A DNA stretch of 47,270 nucleotides from Chloroflexi bacterium TSY (GTDB lineage: Bacteria > Chloroflexota > Anaerolineae > Caldilineales > Caldilineaceae). The stretch lies in the NCBI GenBank assembly GCA_019217005.1, contig JAHBNG010000118.1:1-47270 (forward strand), read 5' to 3'. How positions within the stretch are numbered: the first letter of the stretch is position 1; every line of letters begins with the position of its first letter. Positions 1 to 9,844 of the stretch are shown here, piece after piece. The notes beneath the pieces are model-generated. The model saw nothing but the letters and a program-made list of their open reading frames with translations, searched no databases and was not told the DNA's origin. The translations under genes and the position numbers were made by a program.

Positions 1-767
1 GTCAATCCGGCCACGCTGTCGTTGGTGTCGTCACCAGTGGCCGTGGCGGAGGGCTGACCGTCGCTCTCATGATCAACACCTGCGCCAAGATGGAGCCCTG
101 GCGTGATGATGTGGCTGGCGCCAATTGCGCCGGACGTTGTGGTAATATTGGTGTTGTAGCTGGGCGAGTTCACGGCTGTGCCCCCCGCACCCGCGTCACT
201 ATCGGGGAGATCACCATAATCTAATCCCAGAATTTGCAAGGACACGCCCGAAGCAACCGGACCAATCGTGACGCCCGTGGTCGTGACGCCCGTTAACTCG
301 GCTGAGTTGACCGTGTAGTTCTGGTCTGCGTTGGTCCAGGTAACGGTAATGTTCTCACCCGCATCCAGGTCGATGACGATCTGGGTATTGGTGATACTCC
401 AAGTGGAGCCGCTGTCGGTGTCGCCTGCGACCTCGATGTCTGATAGCGCCCAACCGGTCAGCGCATTTTCGGTCACGGTGTAAGTGCCGGCTGCCTTGGT
501 AAAGGTTGCGCTGGTGCCGCTATTGTTCGTGGTGAGAATCGACAGACCATCTAGATCAGGATCACCATCCGGATTGGTAAAGGTGAAAGTGCCATTCGCA
601 CCCACCGCGTTCTTGACGAAGGTAATGGTACCATCTTGAGCGTGGGCGGCCTGAGAAAATATTCCCAGCCACAAGAACGCCATCAGCAGGGCTACCGCAA
701 GCAACCGCACGCTGCGTATGAGCCGATTGTGCAGCTGAATGGGGTGCAATTGTTGAACTGAATTCAT
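1..767 (-). CDS. Secreted surface protein, GEVED/Spa-like modules, 3' end cut by window edge
   Basis: Reading leftward from ATG at 767, an open frame runs off the window edge (about 255 codons seen). It opens with a signal peptide: a basic start (LIRSVR), a hydrophobic stretch ([16 protein letters not shown]) and an AHA-like cleavage site near residue 43. A ~100-residue module follows (starts [12 protein letters not shown], ends near [12 protein letters not shown]) that also occurs in the giant genes at 1602-7766 and 22714-27516. A GEVED-type unit begins at [11 protein letters not shown], as in the gene at 11444-18562. A good ribosome site, AAGGAG, lies 9 bases before the ATG and fixes the start. 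It is the first member of the tandem surface-protein family here. The C-terminus and any cell anchor are not visible. The exact role is unknown; adhesion or an outer coat is inference. Confidence 0.85.
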   Translation of the reverse strand, partial: MNSVQQLHPIQLHNRLIRSVRLLAVALLMAFLWLGIFSQAAHAQDGTITFVKNAVGANGTFTFTNPDGDPDLDGLSILTTNNSGTSATFTKAAGTYTVTENALTGWALSDIEVAGDTDSGSTWSITNTQIVIDLDAGENITVTWTNADQNYTVNSAELTGVTTTGVTIGPVASGVSLQILGLDYGDLPDSDAGAGGTAVNSPSYNTNITTTSGAIGASHIITPGLHLGAGVDHESDGQPSATATGDDTNDSVAGL

Positions 768-784
768 GCAATTAAACTCCTTAG

Positions 785-1009
785 TCAAATGAAAGTAGTC
801 TAGAGCTGTATCGAGTTGTTCTATATTTGAATTATCGACTTGGTTTAGCTGAACAGGAACCCGATCGAACCCTCTACTTAGCCGTACCCGAAGATGTATA
901 TCGTTCGTTTTTCCAGTCCCCATTTGGACAATTTGCAATCGATCACTATAAACTAAAATTAGTCGCATACAACATAGCGCGAGAGGAGATAGTAGAATGG
1001 CTACAGTAG
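785..1009 (+). pseudogene. XisH-family protein, 5'-truncated remnant
   Basis: Only the C-terminal half of an XisH-like protein (fdxN element excision controlling factor family) is present. The open frame begins after a stop at 782-784, without a proper start, and reads through the recognisable stretch [20 protein letters not shown] to EEIVEWLQ. Intact XisH proteins are about 135-140 residues; about 70 remain. Homology already covers [10 protein letters not shown], upstream of the first TTG start at 827, so the gene has lost its front half, not just been mis-started. The break lies beside the promoter and ribosome site of the divergent surface-protein gene at 1-767. It overlaps the downstream xisI-like gene by 13 bases, the normal arrangement for this pair. 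Confidence 0.75.
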
Positions 1010-1347
1010 AAAAATCTGACATTGAACGCTATCGTGACTCTATACAGAAATTGTTGCGTCAATATGCAAAACCGAATCCCAACGATCAGACGGTTGAAAC
1101 ACAATTGCTTACGGATCAGGAGCATGATCATTATCAGCTAGTTGATGTTGGCTGGCGTAATGATCAGCGTATCTATAGCAGCATCTTGCATATCGACATC
1201 AAAGAAGACAAGGTCTGGATTCAGCATAACATGACGGATCAGCCAGTTGCTGAAGAATTAGTGGCCTTGGGCATTCCGCCAGACAAAATCGTTCTTGGCT
1301 TTCATCCTGTTTATGTGCGGCCACATACCGGTTTTGCCGTCAATTGA
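997..1347 (+). CDS. xisI: XisI-like protein
   Basis: A 116-residue protein of the usual XisI length. It matches the family pattern: an N-terminal helix ([17 protein letters not shown]), a central [10 protein letters not shown] block and the C-terminal [20 protein letters not shown] motif. XisI and XisH were named for roles in excision of the fdxN element in Anabaena, but paired homologues are scattered widely in cyanobacteria and Chloroflexota, where their job is unclear. The start is ATG 997, preceded by GAGAGGAG; it overlaps the XisH remnant by 13 bases, suggesting former translational coupling. Its XisH partner is truncated, so this copy is probably an orphan. No nearby interrupted element that it would excise is evident. 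Confidence 0.85.
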   Translation: MATVEKSDIERYRDSIQKLLRQYAKPNPNDQTVETQLLTDQEHDHYQLVDVGWRNDQRIYSSILHIDIKEDKVWIQHNMTDQPVAEELVALGIPPDKIVLGFHPVYVRPHTGFAVN

Positions 1348-1402
1348 CTGATATTCTCCTCCCAGCATCTTTCATCAATCCAACCGATCTCATCAGCCCA
1401 AA

Positions 1403-1480
1403 ATTGTGTGGCTACAAGCCCGCACCTACGATTGGCCGAATCCGTTCATTTGTCGTAGGCGCTGCTTGCAGCTGCACAAT
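1403..1480. repeat. Palindromic repeat, copy 1
   Basis: Imperfect inverted repeat of about 78 bases. The left arm reads ATTGTGTGGCTACAAGCC and the right arm ends GCAGCTGCACAAT, with CCTAC/GTAGG near the loop. It is preceded by TCATCAGCCC, as is copy 2. A further copy is at 22628-22702. It could fold into a long RNA hairpin or be a REP/MITE-like element. Confidence 0.7.
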
Positions 1481-1510
1481 CTTGTCAATTCCATTTTGTC
1501 TCATCAGCCC

Positions 1511-1594
1511 AAAATTGTGCGGCTACAAGGCCGCACCTACACTTAACCGGATCCATTCCTCTGTCGTAGGCGCTGCTTGCAGCTGCGCAATTTT
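1511..1594. repeat. Palindromic repeat, copy 2
   Basis: Same element as at 1403-1480: AAAATTGTGCGGC on the left pairs with GCTGCGCAATTTT on the right. It lies immediately downstream of the stop codon of the 2054-aa gene, and a near-identical copy follows the stop of the 1600-aa gene, so it may work as a transcription stop or mRNA stabiliser for those genes. Confidence 0.7.
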
Positions 1595-1601
1595 GTCAAC
1601 T

Positions 1602-4600
1602 CTATGGTCTGGTAGGCGCGATAGCCCCGAACTCGACTGCGATAGTGAAGGTACCGCCCGGTGCCAAGGGCAAGTTGCCCGCCAAATTGCCGGTTCCAGT
1701 ACCGCTATCCCCCGTCCATGTGAGGATTCCAGTGGTCTGCACATCAGGCAAGGTTGATGCCGTGCGATAGTCTAGAATGGTGGCGTCATATGTGTCGGCC
1801 AGGGTCAGCTGAGTCATGGTGACGGAGCCAGTATTGGTGATCTGCAAGGTAAACGTTATAGTATCGCCAACTTTGACCACACCGTTAGCCGGGCTAGTGA
1901 GCGTCTTCTCCACTGTCAGCGACCTGATAGGTACAAAGCCAAAGTCGAAGGTGTGGTCGTTCTCGCCCGCATCGCCCGTGGCCAGGCTAATGACCGCGTT
2001 GATACCGCTGAGGATGCCGTCCGAGTCCACGCCGTCGGTGATGGTGGTGCCGCTGTCTACGTTGGCCGTGGTTGGCACGTAGGTGGAGACCGCGGCCTGG
2101 GTGATGTCGATGCGGATTTCGTACTGGGTGTTGGGCAGCAGACCACCAACTGTCGTTGTGGTTGGCACTACGCCCACGCTGATGGGTACCGTAGCATAGA
2201 CGCCGCCTGCTTCCAGCCGCGGGTCGTCGCCGCTGATGAAGTAGTATTCGCCGTTGGCATCGGTTGTGGCGGTGGCTATCTGGGTTCCGGTGATGTCATG
2301 GAGGGTGACGGTGACGCCGGGAATCGGAGATTCGCAGGGGTCTTGGATGCCGTCGCCGTCGTCGTCTAGCCAGACGTAGTTGCCGATTTCCAGGGGGGCG
2401 GGGTCACATATCGCCACGATATCACCCACACCTGCGGCTTTACCAAAGTCTGGCGTAACACCAGATACACCATCAAAAAGCCGATACGCTTTGGTCCAGG
2501 AGCCTGATTGGTTGTCAAACCACGACAGACCACCATCGTTGAATTGATTTGCAACTGGACGCACGAGATCATATGTAGATGCAATTACATCCGTTCTTCC
2601 TGGGATCTGTAGCAATCCACCCACCGCAATCTCCGAATGCAATGGCGTTACTGTCTGGTCATGTAAATAGTCATCTTGGTAGTAATATTCATCCAGAATC
2701 AAATTGCCGCCTACATTGCTGCTTGTCCCGGTGGTGCCACAACTGCTGTTGGCAGGGTCGACCAACTCCTCAATGATCCAACTTGATGGACCCGTTTGAC
2801 AGGCACGTAAGATATCACCAGCTGTATCTGTCTCGTTGGCAAATCCTTCTGTATTGGCGGGTTCGTTCTGGGGATAGGCTGGTGTAAAAATTTGTGGACC
2901 CTGTTGATGACCAAATCGATCGGCTAACCCCAGAATCATATCGCCATTATCAAACTCAATATCGGTAATTAGGGGTTGTGCATAGGTCGGTCTATGATTA
3001 TTTGTACCAATTTCATCATAGAATGGATACTTATCCACCCATGCTTGCCAGAGTCCATCAGAGCGACCTTGGCAATTAGTAAGTTGGTTTGCGATCGAAC
3101 ACCCTCTTGCATAGTTAAGAGGGAAGTTCAACACCTCACTGAATCCTGTCCCGCCATCCCATGCGTAGACGTAGCCGCGCAATTTTGTGGTGTCACCAGG
3201 GGGGGTAACCGGATCGTTCGGGGCATTCCCTCCTTGGATGGGTAATTCGGTATTTTCATCGACGGTCGATTGCGCTGTACAGACGAGACCAAGATAAACC
3301 GTCCCATCATTTACGCCTAGACCAAAGGGACGTACATCGTCTGTCGCTGGACAGTCCGTCATATTTGTCGGCACGGCCACGCGCGTTACTGTGCCCGCTG
3401 ACCCATCTGAATTTATGGCAATGCTGACCAGTTCGCGCGTGCCGAGGTCGATGGCATAGACAGTGTTATCATCCTCAGAGATATCAACATCCCCGATGCC
3501 TTCCTTAAATACGTCGTCAAATGCGCCAAAATCTCGTATCCAGCCGTCAGTATCCCCTGAATGGGGATCTGCGCGTGTTGCATCAAGCGTAATCCAGGTC
3601 GAAATCGCACCTGTGTCGTCGATCTCATATATCGTGGTTGGATTGCCAGTGGGTCCCAGCCCGGCACGCTGTTTTATAAAAGCTCCTAAATAGAGGCTCC
3701 CAGTCATCTTACGATAAGCCAGTCCCCAGACAGATCCGACATCCTTCGCATCGGCTACTGGCGTATATGCTGGCGTATCATAGTCAGAGGCAGTCGAACT
3801 GTTACTACCCACAGTCTCTGGAAGCGAGACAATTGTTGGCAGATCTCTGTTGGGACCCGTTACCTGATTCTCTGGCACATAGCAAGAGGTGACCAAATCT
3901 GCCTGGTTCGTACAATATTGTGCCGGATTCTGCACTGCCAGGTCAGCCGCACAGCTCGCAGCGCTGTGGTGCTGTACAGTCGTGCCGCTGTTGATACCCT
4001 GTACGCCACTCTGTGCCCAGTTGGGCAAGCCGCTGAACTCCAGGCGGATGTGAGCGTCATTGCCCGTGCGGCCGTCGAAGATGTTATCGAAGTTGTAGGT
4101 ACCGTCGCTGTTGACCGGTGCGGTGGTCACGAGGCCGTTGTTGTCATAGGCGGTGATGGTCACGCTCATGAAACCTGATTCGCCGGCATCAAGCGCACCA
4201 TCCGAGTCATAGTCACGCCAAATGGTACCGCCCAGGTCGTTTGTGCCTGCGTCACAAGCGATAATCTCGCCGTTGTTGAAGGTAACGACGATGTTCTCGC
4301 CTTCATCTAGATCGATGGTAGCAGCGTTGCCTGAAGAGGAGGAACCGCCGTCGGTGTCGCCGCTAAAGGTGATGCTGGTCACGCCCCAGCCCGCCAGCGT
4401 ATCTTCGGTGATGACATAAGTGCCGACAGTCTTGGTGATGGTCGCGCTGCTACCCGCACCGCCTGTTGTCGGGATGGACAGGCCATTCAGGTCGCCGTCT
4501 GCGCTGCTGAAGGTGAAGGTCGCGTCGTTGCCGTCGGTCTGCTTGACGATGGTAATTGTGCCTTCGGGCGTTTCGGCACCAAAGGCGAAGTCAAGGGCAT

Positions 4601-7600
4601 GATTGTTTTCACCAGCCCCGCCTGTATCGACCACGATGGCCGCGTTGCCCGGGTTGTCATAGGCATCGGTATCGTGGATGGTGTTGGTCGCCACGCTGTC
4701 GCTTGCGGGTTTGACGTTGCTACTGCCCGCGCCCGTGTTGGGACCAGGGGCCAGGAAGAGGGTGCCGCCTGCGGGTACGTTGGCCGCAATGGCCGCGGCA
4801 TTGGCCACGTTGGTGCCTGTTGAGCCATCCCAATCAGGGATGCGGACTTGATAGGTGCGGTTGGGGAGTACCTCGATGCCGCTGACCCAGGTCTGCGCAT
4901 TGTAGCCGGCGAGCACCTTGACGTTGGCGCTGTCGGTGACGCTGCTGAAGAAGTAGCGACCTTCGGCGTCGGTTTGGGTGGTGGCCACCAGGGTTGAGGT
5001 GACAGAGGCCAAATCCTGACCATTCGTCAGAGTGTCGCTGGCGTCGATGAGGTAGAGTTCCAGGGTAATGCCTGCGATGGGGCCTTCATTCGTACCGGGG
5101 TCTTGGATGCCGTTGAGGTTGTCATCCCACCAGACCCGGTTGCCAATTTCGATGGGGGCGGGTCGGCAGAGAGCTTCCAGGTCACCTAAGCCACCAGCTT
5201 TGCCGAAGGTATTGCCCTGAACTGGTGTAAGTCCATCGCCAGTATCAAATACACGAAACGTGTTACTTCGTTCCCCGGTCTGATTGTTCAGCCAAATGAT
5301 CCCGCCGTCAAAATTTCCGCTCGTCTGATTAATTACATCAAAGGCAGGGACGACAATCGTGTCATGCCCAGCTACCTGAATCAACCCCCCGAGCGATATC
5401 TCGTCATGTCTAGTTAGAAATTGTTCCTCGAAGTAGTATTCCCCTCCACCCGGACCCTGACCGTTGCCTGCACCAGCAGTTGATGTACCATTACAGGTGG
5501 CGTTGTTTTCCAAGCTCCAACCTGTGCCGTTCGAGCATGCACGAAGAAGATCGCCACCTGCATCTCCGCCATATTGCCAGCTATCACTCGTGTTGGTACT
5601 GCCCTGCAAAAAACCAGATTGATCGCTGAAACGGTCACGCAGGCCAAGGATCATATCTCCATTATCAAATTCAATATCTGTGAGCCAGGGTTGAGGATAG
5701 CCTACCTCGCTGTAATTAAAAGAGGGGAAATCATCACGTAGCACTGTGAAGGTCGTAACCCAGGGATTCCAGTCTGCCGGAATTGCTGTGCGACGGACAT
5801 ATCCCCGTGGATAATTGAGTCCTTCGTTTAGAACTTGTGTGAAATTAGCGCCATCATATGCGTAAACAAATGCGCGTAAGTCATTTGCTTGTCCTGTCGA
5901 CTCAGCCGTACAGACCATCCCCACATAAAGCTGTCCATCGTGAAAGGCTGTGGCAAAGGGACGAACATTGTAATTCAACTCACCTGTCGGCGTTGAAGGA
6001 TGAATCGGACAACCAGTCACACCTGTTCCAGGATCCGGCAGCACAACTGTCGTTATGTCAATCGCAGTCAGCGAGGATGTTGTAATAGGAATAGCGTAGA
6101 GTTCACGGCGAAACAAATTAATGGTCCAGAGCGTACGACCATCATCCGAAATGTCCAGGTCGCCGAGACTCATTTTGCCGACCCAATCCCAGGAGTTGCT
6201 GTCATGAAACCAGCAGTTGGCGTTATTGTTATTGCTGTTATGGACCGACGTACAGTTATCTGTCGTTTGAGGATGTGGATCGGTGCCTGTGGCAAACCCC
6301 AAAGCGTCTAGGTCGACATAAGGTACTGGAGATGAACCGCCAGTCGATGCATTGGGAATCTGATAAATGATGCCTGTTTCCCCATATTGACGGAAACCAG
6401 AATGGCGTTTCATAAAAGAACCAGCATAAAGTGTGTCTGTCGAACGATCATAGGCTAGACCCCACGTTGAACCAATTTCTTGACCGCTGGCAAGATGACC
6501 TGGGGCAGGCTCATCAAAGCTTTCTCCACCCAAATCGCATGTACCATCCAAATTTTCATCGACACAACCTGCATCATAGTCAAATGAAATCAGCACATCG
6601 TCTGTCTGTCCAGTCTGTTCTCCTTGGAGAAAACATGTCGTAACCAGATCTGGATTCGTCTGACAGTGTTGGGCCGGATTATGGAAGCTCGCGTTTACGA
6701 GTGCTCCGGCATCGATGTCGGCAAATTGCACAGCAGTTGAGCTATCGGTCCCGGCCGCACCTGGAGCCAGGAAGTTAAGGCTGCCGTCAATGGGCAGGGT
6801 AAATTCGATGCGCACCTGGCCGCTGAGTCCACCGGACACAGCGGTAATGGTGTAAGCGCCGCTGGTGTCTGTAGTAGTGCTGGCGCTGTTGCCGCTGGCG
6901 TCATACGCGGTGACCACGATAGTTCCGATACCCGGTTCGCTACTCTCGTTGACTGCATCAGCATCGATATCTCGGAAGACGGTGCCGTTGATTTGGCCAG
7001 GCACCACCGACTCATATGTAATCAGTACGTCGTCAATGGCGGCTTCGGTCTTGCTCGCACTTCCAAGATCAGCGGCATCGGCATAGAGATAGATTGTTTT
7101 GCCGTTGTGGGCGGTCAGATCGGCCGTGGCTTGGGTCCAGACCGCGTCCCAGCCTGTGGCCGCGCCAATCTCGTTGACGACCGTGATGAGGGTGCTGCTA
7201 TCGCTGGCGTCACGGACTTCAATCGTCAAGTAGTCGCTGGTGTCTCCATTGCTGGCATGGGCAAAGTAGGCGTGCAAGGAGAGCGAAATGGTGCTCGCGC
7301 TGGCTGGCAGCACGATATTGGGGGACTGGGCAATGGCCGGTCCCCCGTCCAAGTCCTGCGAAGCGCCGTTTCCTGTTAACAGATCCTGAGTTCCACCATG
7401 TGCCGCAATCTCCACTTGGGTGCCGCTCGATGTGTAGGGATTCGGTACACCGATTTCCCAATCACCATCTGTGGCACCTGTGCCGAGCGTCCATGCATTG
7501 TCGCCGCTGGTATTCTCGAAGTCGGCGCTGAAGAGGGTCGTGGTCTGAGCTAGCGGTACACTAATGGGCGCGGCGCTGGCTACGATTGGTTCTGGCAGAA

Positions 7601-7766
7601 ACTCGGCTGCGGCTTCCGCTAAAGGCGCTAATGGTGCCGGTGCGACGCTTGTCACCAGTGGAGGGGATAGCCCCAGCAGCAGAGACACACAGAGCAAAGC
7701 GGGCCCAAATGTGCGCACGCTGTGTGCGATTGATTTTCGAACTTGACGGGTTAAAAGATGGTTCAT
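1602..7766 (-). CDS. Giant secreted surface protein 1 (SdrD_B, two propeller-like modules, DUF11), 2054 aa
   Basis: Start ATG 7766 follows AAAGGAG. Rough domain order: signal peptide (about 1-45; start MNHLLTRQVRK resembles the gene at 22714); jelly-roll domain 75-250; SdrD_B-like 255-365; propeller-like module 367-870; SdrD_B 870-1065 (IGNRVWWDDNLNGIQDP); Spa-like module 1069-1170; SdrD_B-like 1170-1284; second propeller-like module 1284-1789; SdrD_B 1789-1945 (IGNYVWLDDDGDGIQDP); DUF11 1949-2054. SdrD_B domains are Ca-binding beta-sandwich spacers in surface proteins. Each module carries signatures such as GxxWGLAY, GDLDIS and WLTDIEFDNGDMILGL. The protein ends just after DUF11, with no sorting signal or membrane anchor. 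Secretion is well supported; function (adhesion, coat or glycan binding) is inference. The IS630 element is inserted 98 bases upstream of the start. Confidence 0.9.
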   Translation of the reverse strand: MNHLLTRQVRKSIAHSVRTFGPALLCVSLLLGLSPPLVTSVAPAPLAPLAEAAAEFLPEPIVASAAPISVPLAQTTTLFSADFENTSGDNAWTLGTGATDGDWEIGVPNPYTSSGTQVEIAAHGGTQDLLTGNGASQDLDGGPAIAQSPNIVLPASASTISLSLHAYFAHASNGDTSDYLTIEVRDASDSSTLITVVNEIGAATGWDAVWTQATADLTAHNGKTIYLYADAADLGSASKTEAAIDDVLITYESVVPGQINGTVFRDIDADAVNESSEPGIGTIVVTAYDASGNSASTTTDTSGAYTITAVSGGLSGQVRIEFTLPIDGSLNFLAPGAAGTDSSTAVQFADIDAGALVNASFHNPAQHCQTNPDLVTTCFLQGEQTGQTDDVLISFDYDAGCVDENLDGTCDLGGESFDEPAPGHLASGQEIGSTWGLAYDRSTDTLYAGSFMKRHSGFRQYGETGIIYQIPNASTGGSSPVPYVDLDALGFATGTDPHPQTTDNCTSVHNSNNNNANCWFHDSNSWDWVGKMSLGDLDISDDGRTLWTINLFRRELYAIPITTSSLTAIDITTVVLPDPGTGVTGCPIHPSTPTGELNYNVRPFATAFHDGQLYVGMVCTAESTGQANDLRAFVYAYDGANFTQVLNEGLNYPRGYVRRTAIPADWNPWVTTFTVLRDDFPSFNYSEVGYPQPWLTDIEFDNGDMILGLRDRFSDQSGFLQGSTNTSDSWQYGGDAGGDLLRACSNGTGWSLENNATCNGTSTAGAGNGQGPGGGEYYFEEQFLTRHDEISLGGLIQVAGHDTIVVPAFDVINQTSGNFDGGIIWLNNQTGERSNTFRVFDTGDGLTPVQGNTFGKAGGLGDLEALCRPAPIEIGNRVWWDDNLNGIQDPGTNEGPIAGITLELYLIDASDTLTNGQDLASVTSTLVATTQTDAEGRYFFSSVTDSANVKVLAGYNAQTWVSGIEVLPNRTYQVRIPDWDGSTGTNVANAAAIAANVPAGGTLFLAPGPNTGAGSSNVKPASDSVATNTIHDTDAYDNPGNAAIVVDTGGAGENNHALDFAFGAETPEGTITIVKQTDGNDATFTFSSADGDLNGLSIPTTGGAGSSATITKTVGTYVITEDTLAGWGVTSITFSGDTDGGSSSSGNAATIDLDEGENIVVTFNNGEIIACDAGTNDLGGTIWRDYDSDGALDAGESGFMSVTITAYDNNGLVTTAPVNSDGTYNFDNIFDGRTGNDAHIRLEFSGLPNWAQSGVQGINSGTTVQHHSAASCAADLAVQNPAQYCTNQADLVTSCYVPENQVTGPNRDLPTIVSLPETVGSNSSTASDYDTPAYTPVADAKDVGSVWGLAYRKMTGSLYLGAFIKQRAGLGPTGNPTTIYEIDDTGAISTWITLDATRADPHSGDTDGWIRDFGAFDDVFKEGIGDVDISEDDNTVYAIDLGTRELVSIAINSDGSAGTVTRVAVPTNMTDCPATDDVRPFGLGVNDGTVYLGLVCTAQSTVDENTELPIQGGNAPNDPVTPPGDTTKLRGYVYAWDGGTGFSEVLNFPLNYARGCSIANQLTNCQGRSDGLWQAWVDKYPFYDEIGTNNHRPTYAQPLITDIEFDNGDMILGLADRFGHQQGPQIFTPAYPQNEPANTEGFANETDTAGDILRACQTGPSSWIIEELVDPANSSCGTTGTSSNVGGNLILDEYYYQDDYLHDQTVTPLHSEIAVGGLLQIPGRTDVIASTYDLVRPVANQFNDGGLSWFDNQSGSWTKAYRLFDGVSGVTPDFGKAAGVGDIVAICDPAPLEIGNYVWLDDDGDGIQDPCESPIPGVTVTLHDITGTQIATATTDANGEYYFISGDDPRLEAGGVYATVPISVGVVPTTTTVGGLLPNTQYEIRIDITQAAVSTYVPTTANVDSGTTITDGVDSDGILSGINAVISLATGDAGENDHTFDFGFVPIRSLTVEKTLTSPANGVVKVGDTITFTLQITNTGSVTMTQLTLADTYDATILDYRTASTLPDVQTTGILTWTGDSGTGTGNLAGNLPLAPGGTFTIAVEFGAIAPTRP

Positions 7767-7991
7767 GTGAGATGACTCCTTTAGATACTGTGAGGAGTTG
7801 GCCAGATGATCGGCATTGAGTTGGTTAGTGCGGACTGAGTCGCAATTTTTTTGCTGGACGTCCTAGTGTTTTGTCAGATAAGTTATAATACGGTAAACTC
7901 TGCCAGAAAGTGACTAAAAAAACGAGGAGGCAGAGAGAAATGAAGCAAGTATATAAAGTTAAACTAAGTGATAAAGACAGAAATGAATTAA

Positions 7992-9283
7992 GGCTAAACC
8001 AAAAAAATAATTATACGCGAACGAGAGAATGGAGAGGGGGAATAAGGACAAACCATTTTTCTAAACCAGGTAAACGTTGGAAGCGTTGTGCCAAACGGTC
8101 CATCTCTTTCTGAGTGAGTTTGACGCCGGTCTCATAAAGAGTGGAATTCAGGTGAACGAAGGGTTGTAGTTGGTTAAAGCGAAAAGAACGGGCAAAATTG
8201 AGAACGGTCTCAAGAGAATCGAGAAGAGAACCGTTCCAGTGTTCTTCAAGATGGCCCCAAACCCGTTCGATGGGGTTGTATTTACTGTGATAAGGAGGGT
8301 AGCAGGCGAGCTGAATAGAGAGACGATAGTGCTCAACAAACTGAGTGAGACGATACATAAACTGAGTCCGACGGGTATGATTTTCGGGACCATTGTCCTG
8401 ATTGATCACGAGGGTCTTGACGTGAGGAAAGTGTTCACGTACGCTTTCCCAAAATCAATCAGGCAGTCGACAATACAGTCACTCGTCACTTTCGACTGAG
8501 TCAAGTAAAGAAAGAGTTCCTTGGTTGAAGGGAGGTAAATGCCAAAGGTGACTTTCTCGGTCTTCTTATCTTGAAAGTCATGATCGAGCGCTTTGACAAC
8601 CACTCGACTTATCCCTTCTCTCGAGAAACGGTCAAGTAAAATCGTCGCTTTGGCATCCCAAGAGGCGCAGAACCGTCTCGTCTGCATCCGCTTCTTGATT
8701 GATCTGATGAATTCTATCAAAGATCGCATCGGTCTCTGGGATCTTTTTCACTGGTTGACTTTTTTTGACCCGGTTTGAGCCATAGCCTAACTCATTGAGC
8801 TTCAAGCGGATGGCCTCTTCGCCAGGCAATTCCTCATCTGTGTATCCTTTCTGCTCGATGAGCTGGGTACGCATTTCGGCGGCGGTTAGTCGAGTGTACA
8901 ATTGGGGGGTCGAAAGGTGGGATCGGTCTGGCTGAATTGATCGGCGATTTCAACCATATCGGCCAGTAAAGTGGGGATATGGTCTTCGGCTTTTGCGACC
9001 ACGTCGGTGGCTTTGGTCGACATAACAGAAGCCGCCTTCTAGTTCTTCCAGGGCTTTGGCTATCGTCGCCCGATTCCAGCCCAACTCTCGTTCTGCTTTC
9101 GTCGGACTCCCTTCGCATATCGTTTTGACCGTTTGGGCCATGAAGTGCCTTCTTTCGTATCCACTTAACATGGCCTTCGTCTCTTTCAAGACTTCAACCA
9201 TTTCTGGCGAGATTGTCATTTTTGCTCCTTTTGGAGAGCTAGTTTAACACCTTCTCGCGTATATTTTATTTTTTGGATTGGCC
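7992..9283 (-). mobile_element. ISAzo13-family insertion sequence, copy 1
   Basis: A 1292-bp element with ~30-bp imperfect inverted ends (GGCTAAACC... / GGCCAATCC..., both running into TATACGCGA). The target duplication is TAA (7989-7991 and 9284-9286). It lies inside the IS630 transposase gene, and deleting it with one TAA restores that frame exactly. The near-identical second copy at 28359-29652 is in the opposite orientation. Confidence 0.9.
8011..9219 (-). pseudogene. ISAzo13 transposase, frameshifted, copy 1
   Basis: Fragments in several frames add up to one ISAzo13 (PF07592, DDE) transposase: an N-terminal piece from ATG 9219 (MTISPEMVEVLKETKAM), then AKAEDHIPTLLADMVEIAD, LYTRLTAAEMRTQLIEQKG, VLRL/WDAKATILLDRFS, and the C-terminal INQDNGPENHTRRTQF and YPPYHSKYNPIERVWGHLE. 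Breaks occur at an A-run near AKAEDHI, at a C-run before LYTRL, at a 2-base loss after ETVLRL, and at TTTTGGGAAAG before VREHFPH. Three of these (A-run, C-run, TTTTGGG) are shared with copy 2. Not functional as it stands unless multiple recoding events occur. Confidence 0.85.
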
Positions 9284-9688
9284 TAAGGCGAATAACGGCA
9301 AAAGGAAAAGAGAACGTAAGAAAGATAAGAAGGGCACATATTCTGCTCTTGTCAGATGGAGGAAAAACAGACAGAGAAATCATGGAACGAGTGGGAGTGA
9401 CGCGAGCAACGGTGGTGCGAATCCGCAAAAGATATGTGACGGAAGGGCTAACCAAAGCCCTAGAAGAGAGGCCAAGAAGCGGACGACCAGTCGAGATTAG
9501 TAACGAAGCCAGAGCCAAAATCACGGCACTAGCGTGTACGAAAGGACCAGATGGGCGAAGCCGATGGACTTTAAGGCTGCTAGCAACCACAGCGGTTGAG
9601 TTAAAGTTTGTGGAAGACATTTCGCATGAAACCGTGAGTGAAATTCTGAAAAAAACGAACTGAAACCCCATTTGAAGGTGCAGTGGTG

Positions 9689-9844
9689 GGGGTGGTTCAT
9701 TTTAGGCGGACAATTAGGTTTACATTTTTGCAAAGAGAAAAGATGTTTATATTTTCTACTTTGAGCCATGCTCAGGCAGAAAATGACCTCAATATAGATT
9801 TTTATCTATGTATCAAAAGTGTAAACCTAATTCTGAACCACCCC
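9689..9844. mobile_element. MITE family A, copy 1 (inside IS630)
   Basis: 156-bp element bounded by GGGGTGGTTC and GAACCACCCC, flanked by the 8-bp direct repeat CAGTGGTG (9681-9688 and 9845-9852). Internal inverted pieces include AGGTTTACA near the left and GTGTAAACCT near the right. No coding capacity of its own. Removing it with one target copy restores the IS630 reading frame (QW|CIGK). Its internal sequence is closest to the copy at 39355. Confidence 0.9.

Noticed and set aside
1344..1757. Plus-strand open frame of 137 codons covering the palindromes
   Set aside because: It is made of two copies of the palindromic repeat plus antisense of the giant gene 3' end; no ribosome site and no protein-like pattern.
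7910..8113. 67-codon plus-strand frame at the IS630 left end
   Set aside because: Only the first part from 7940 is real coding sequence (IS630 N-terminus); the rest runs into the ISAzo13 end.
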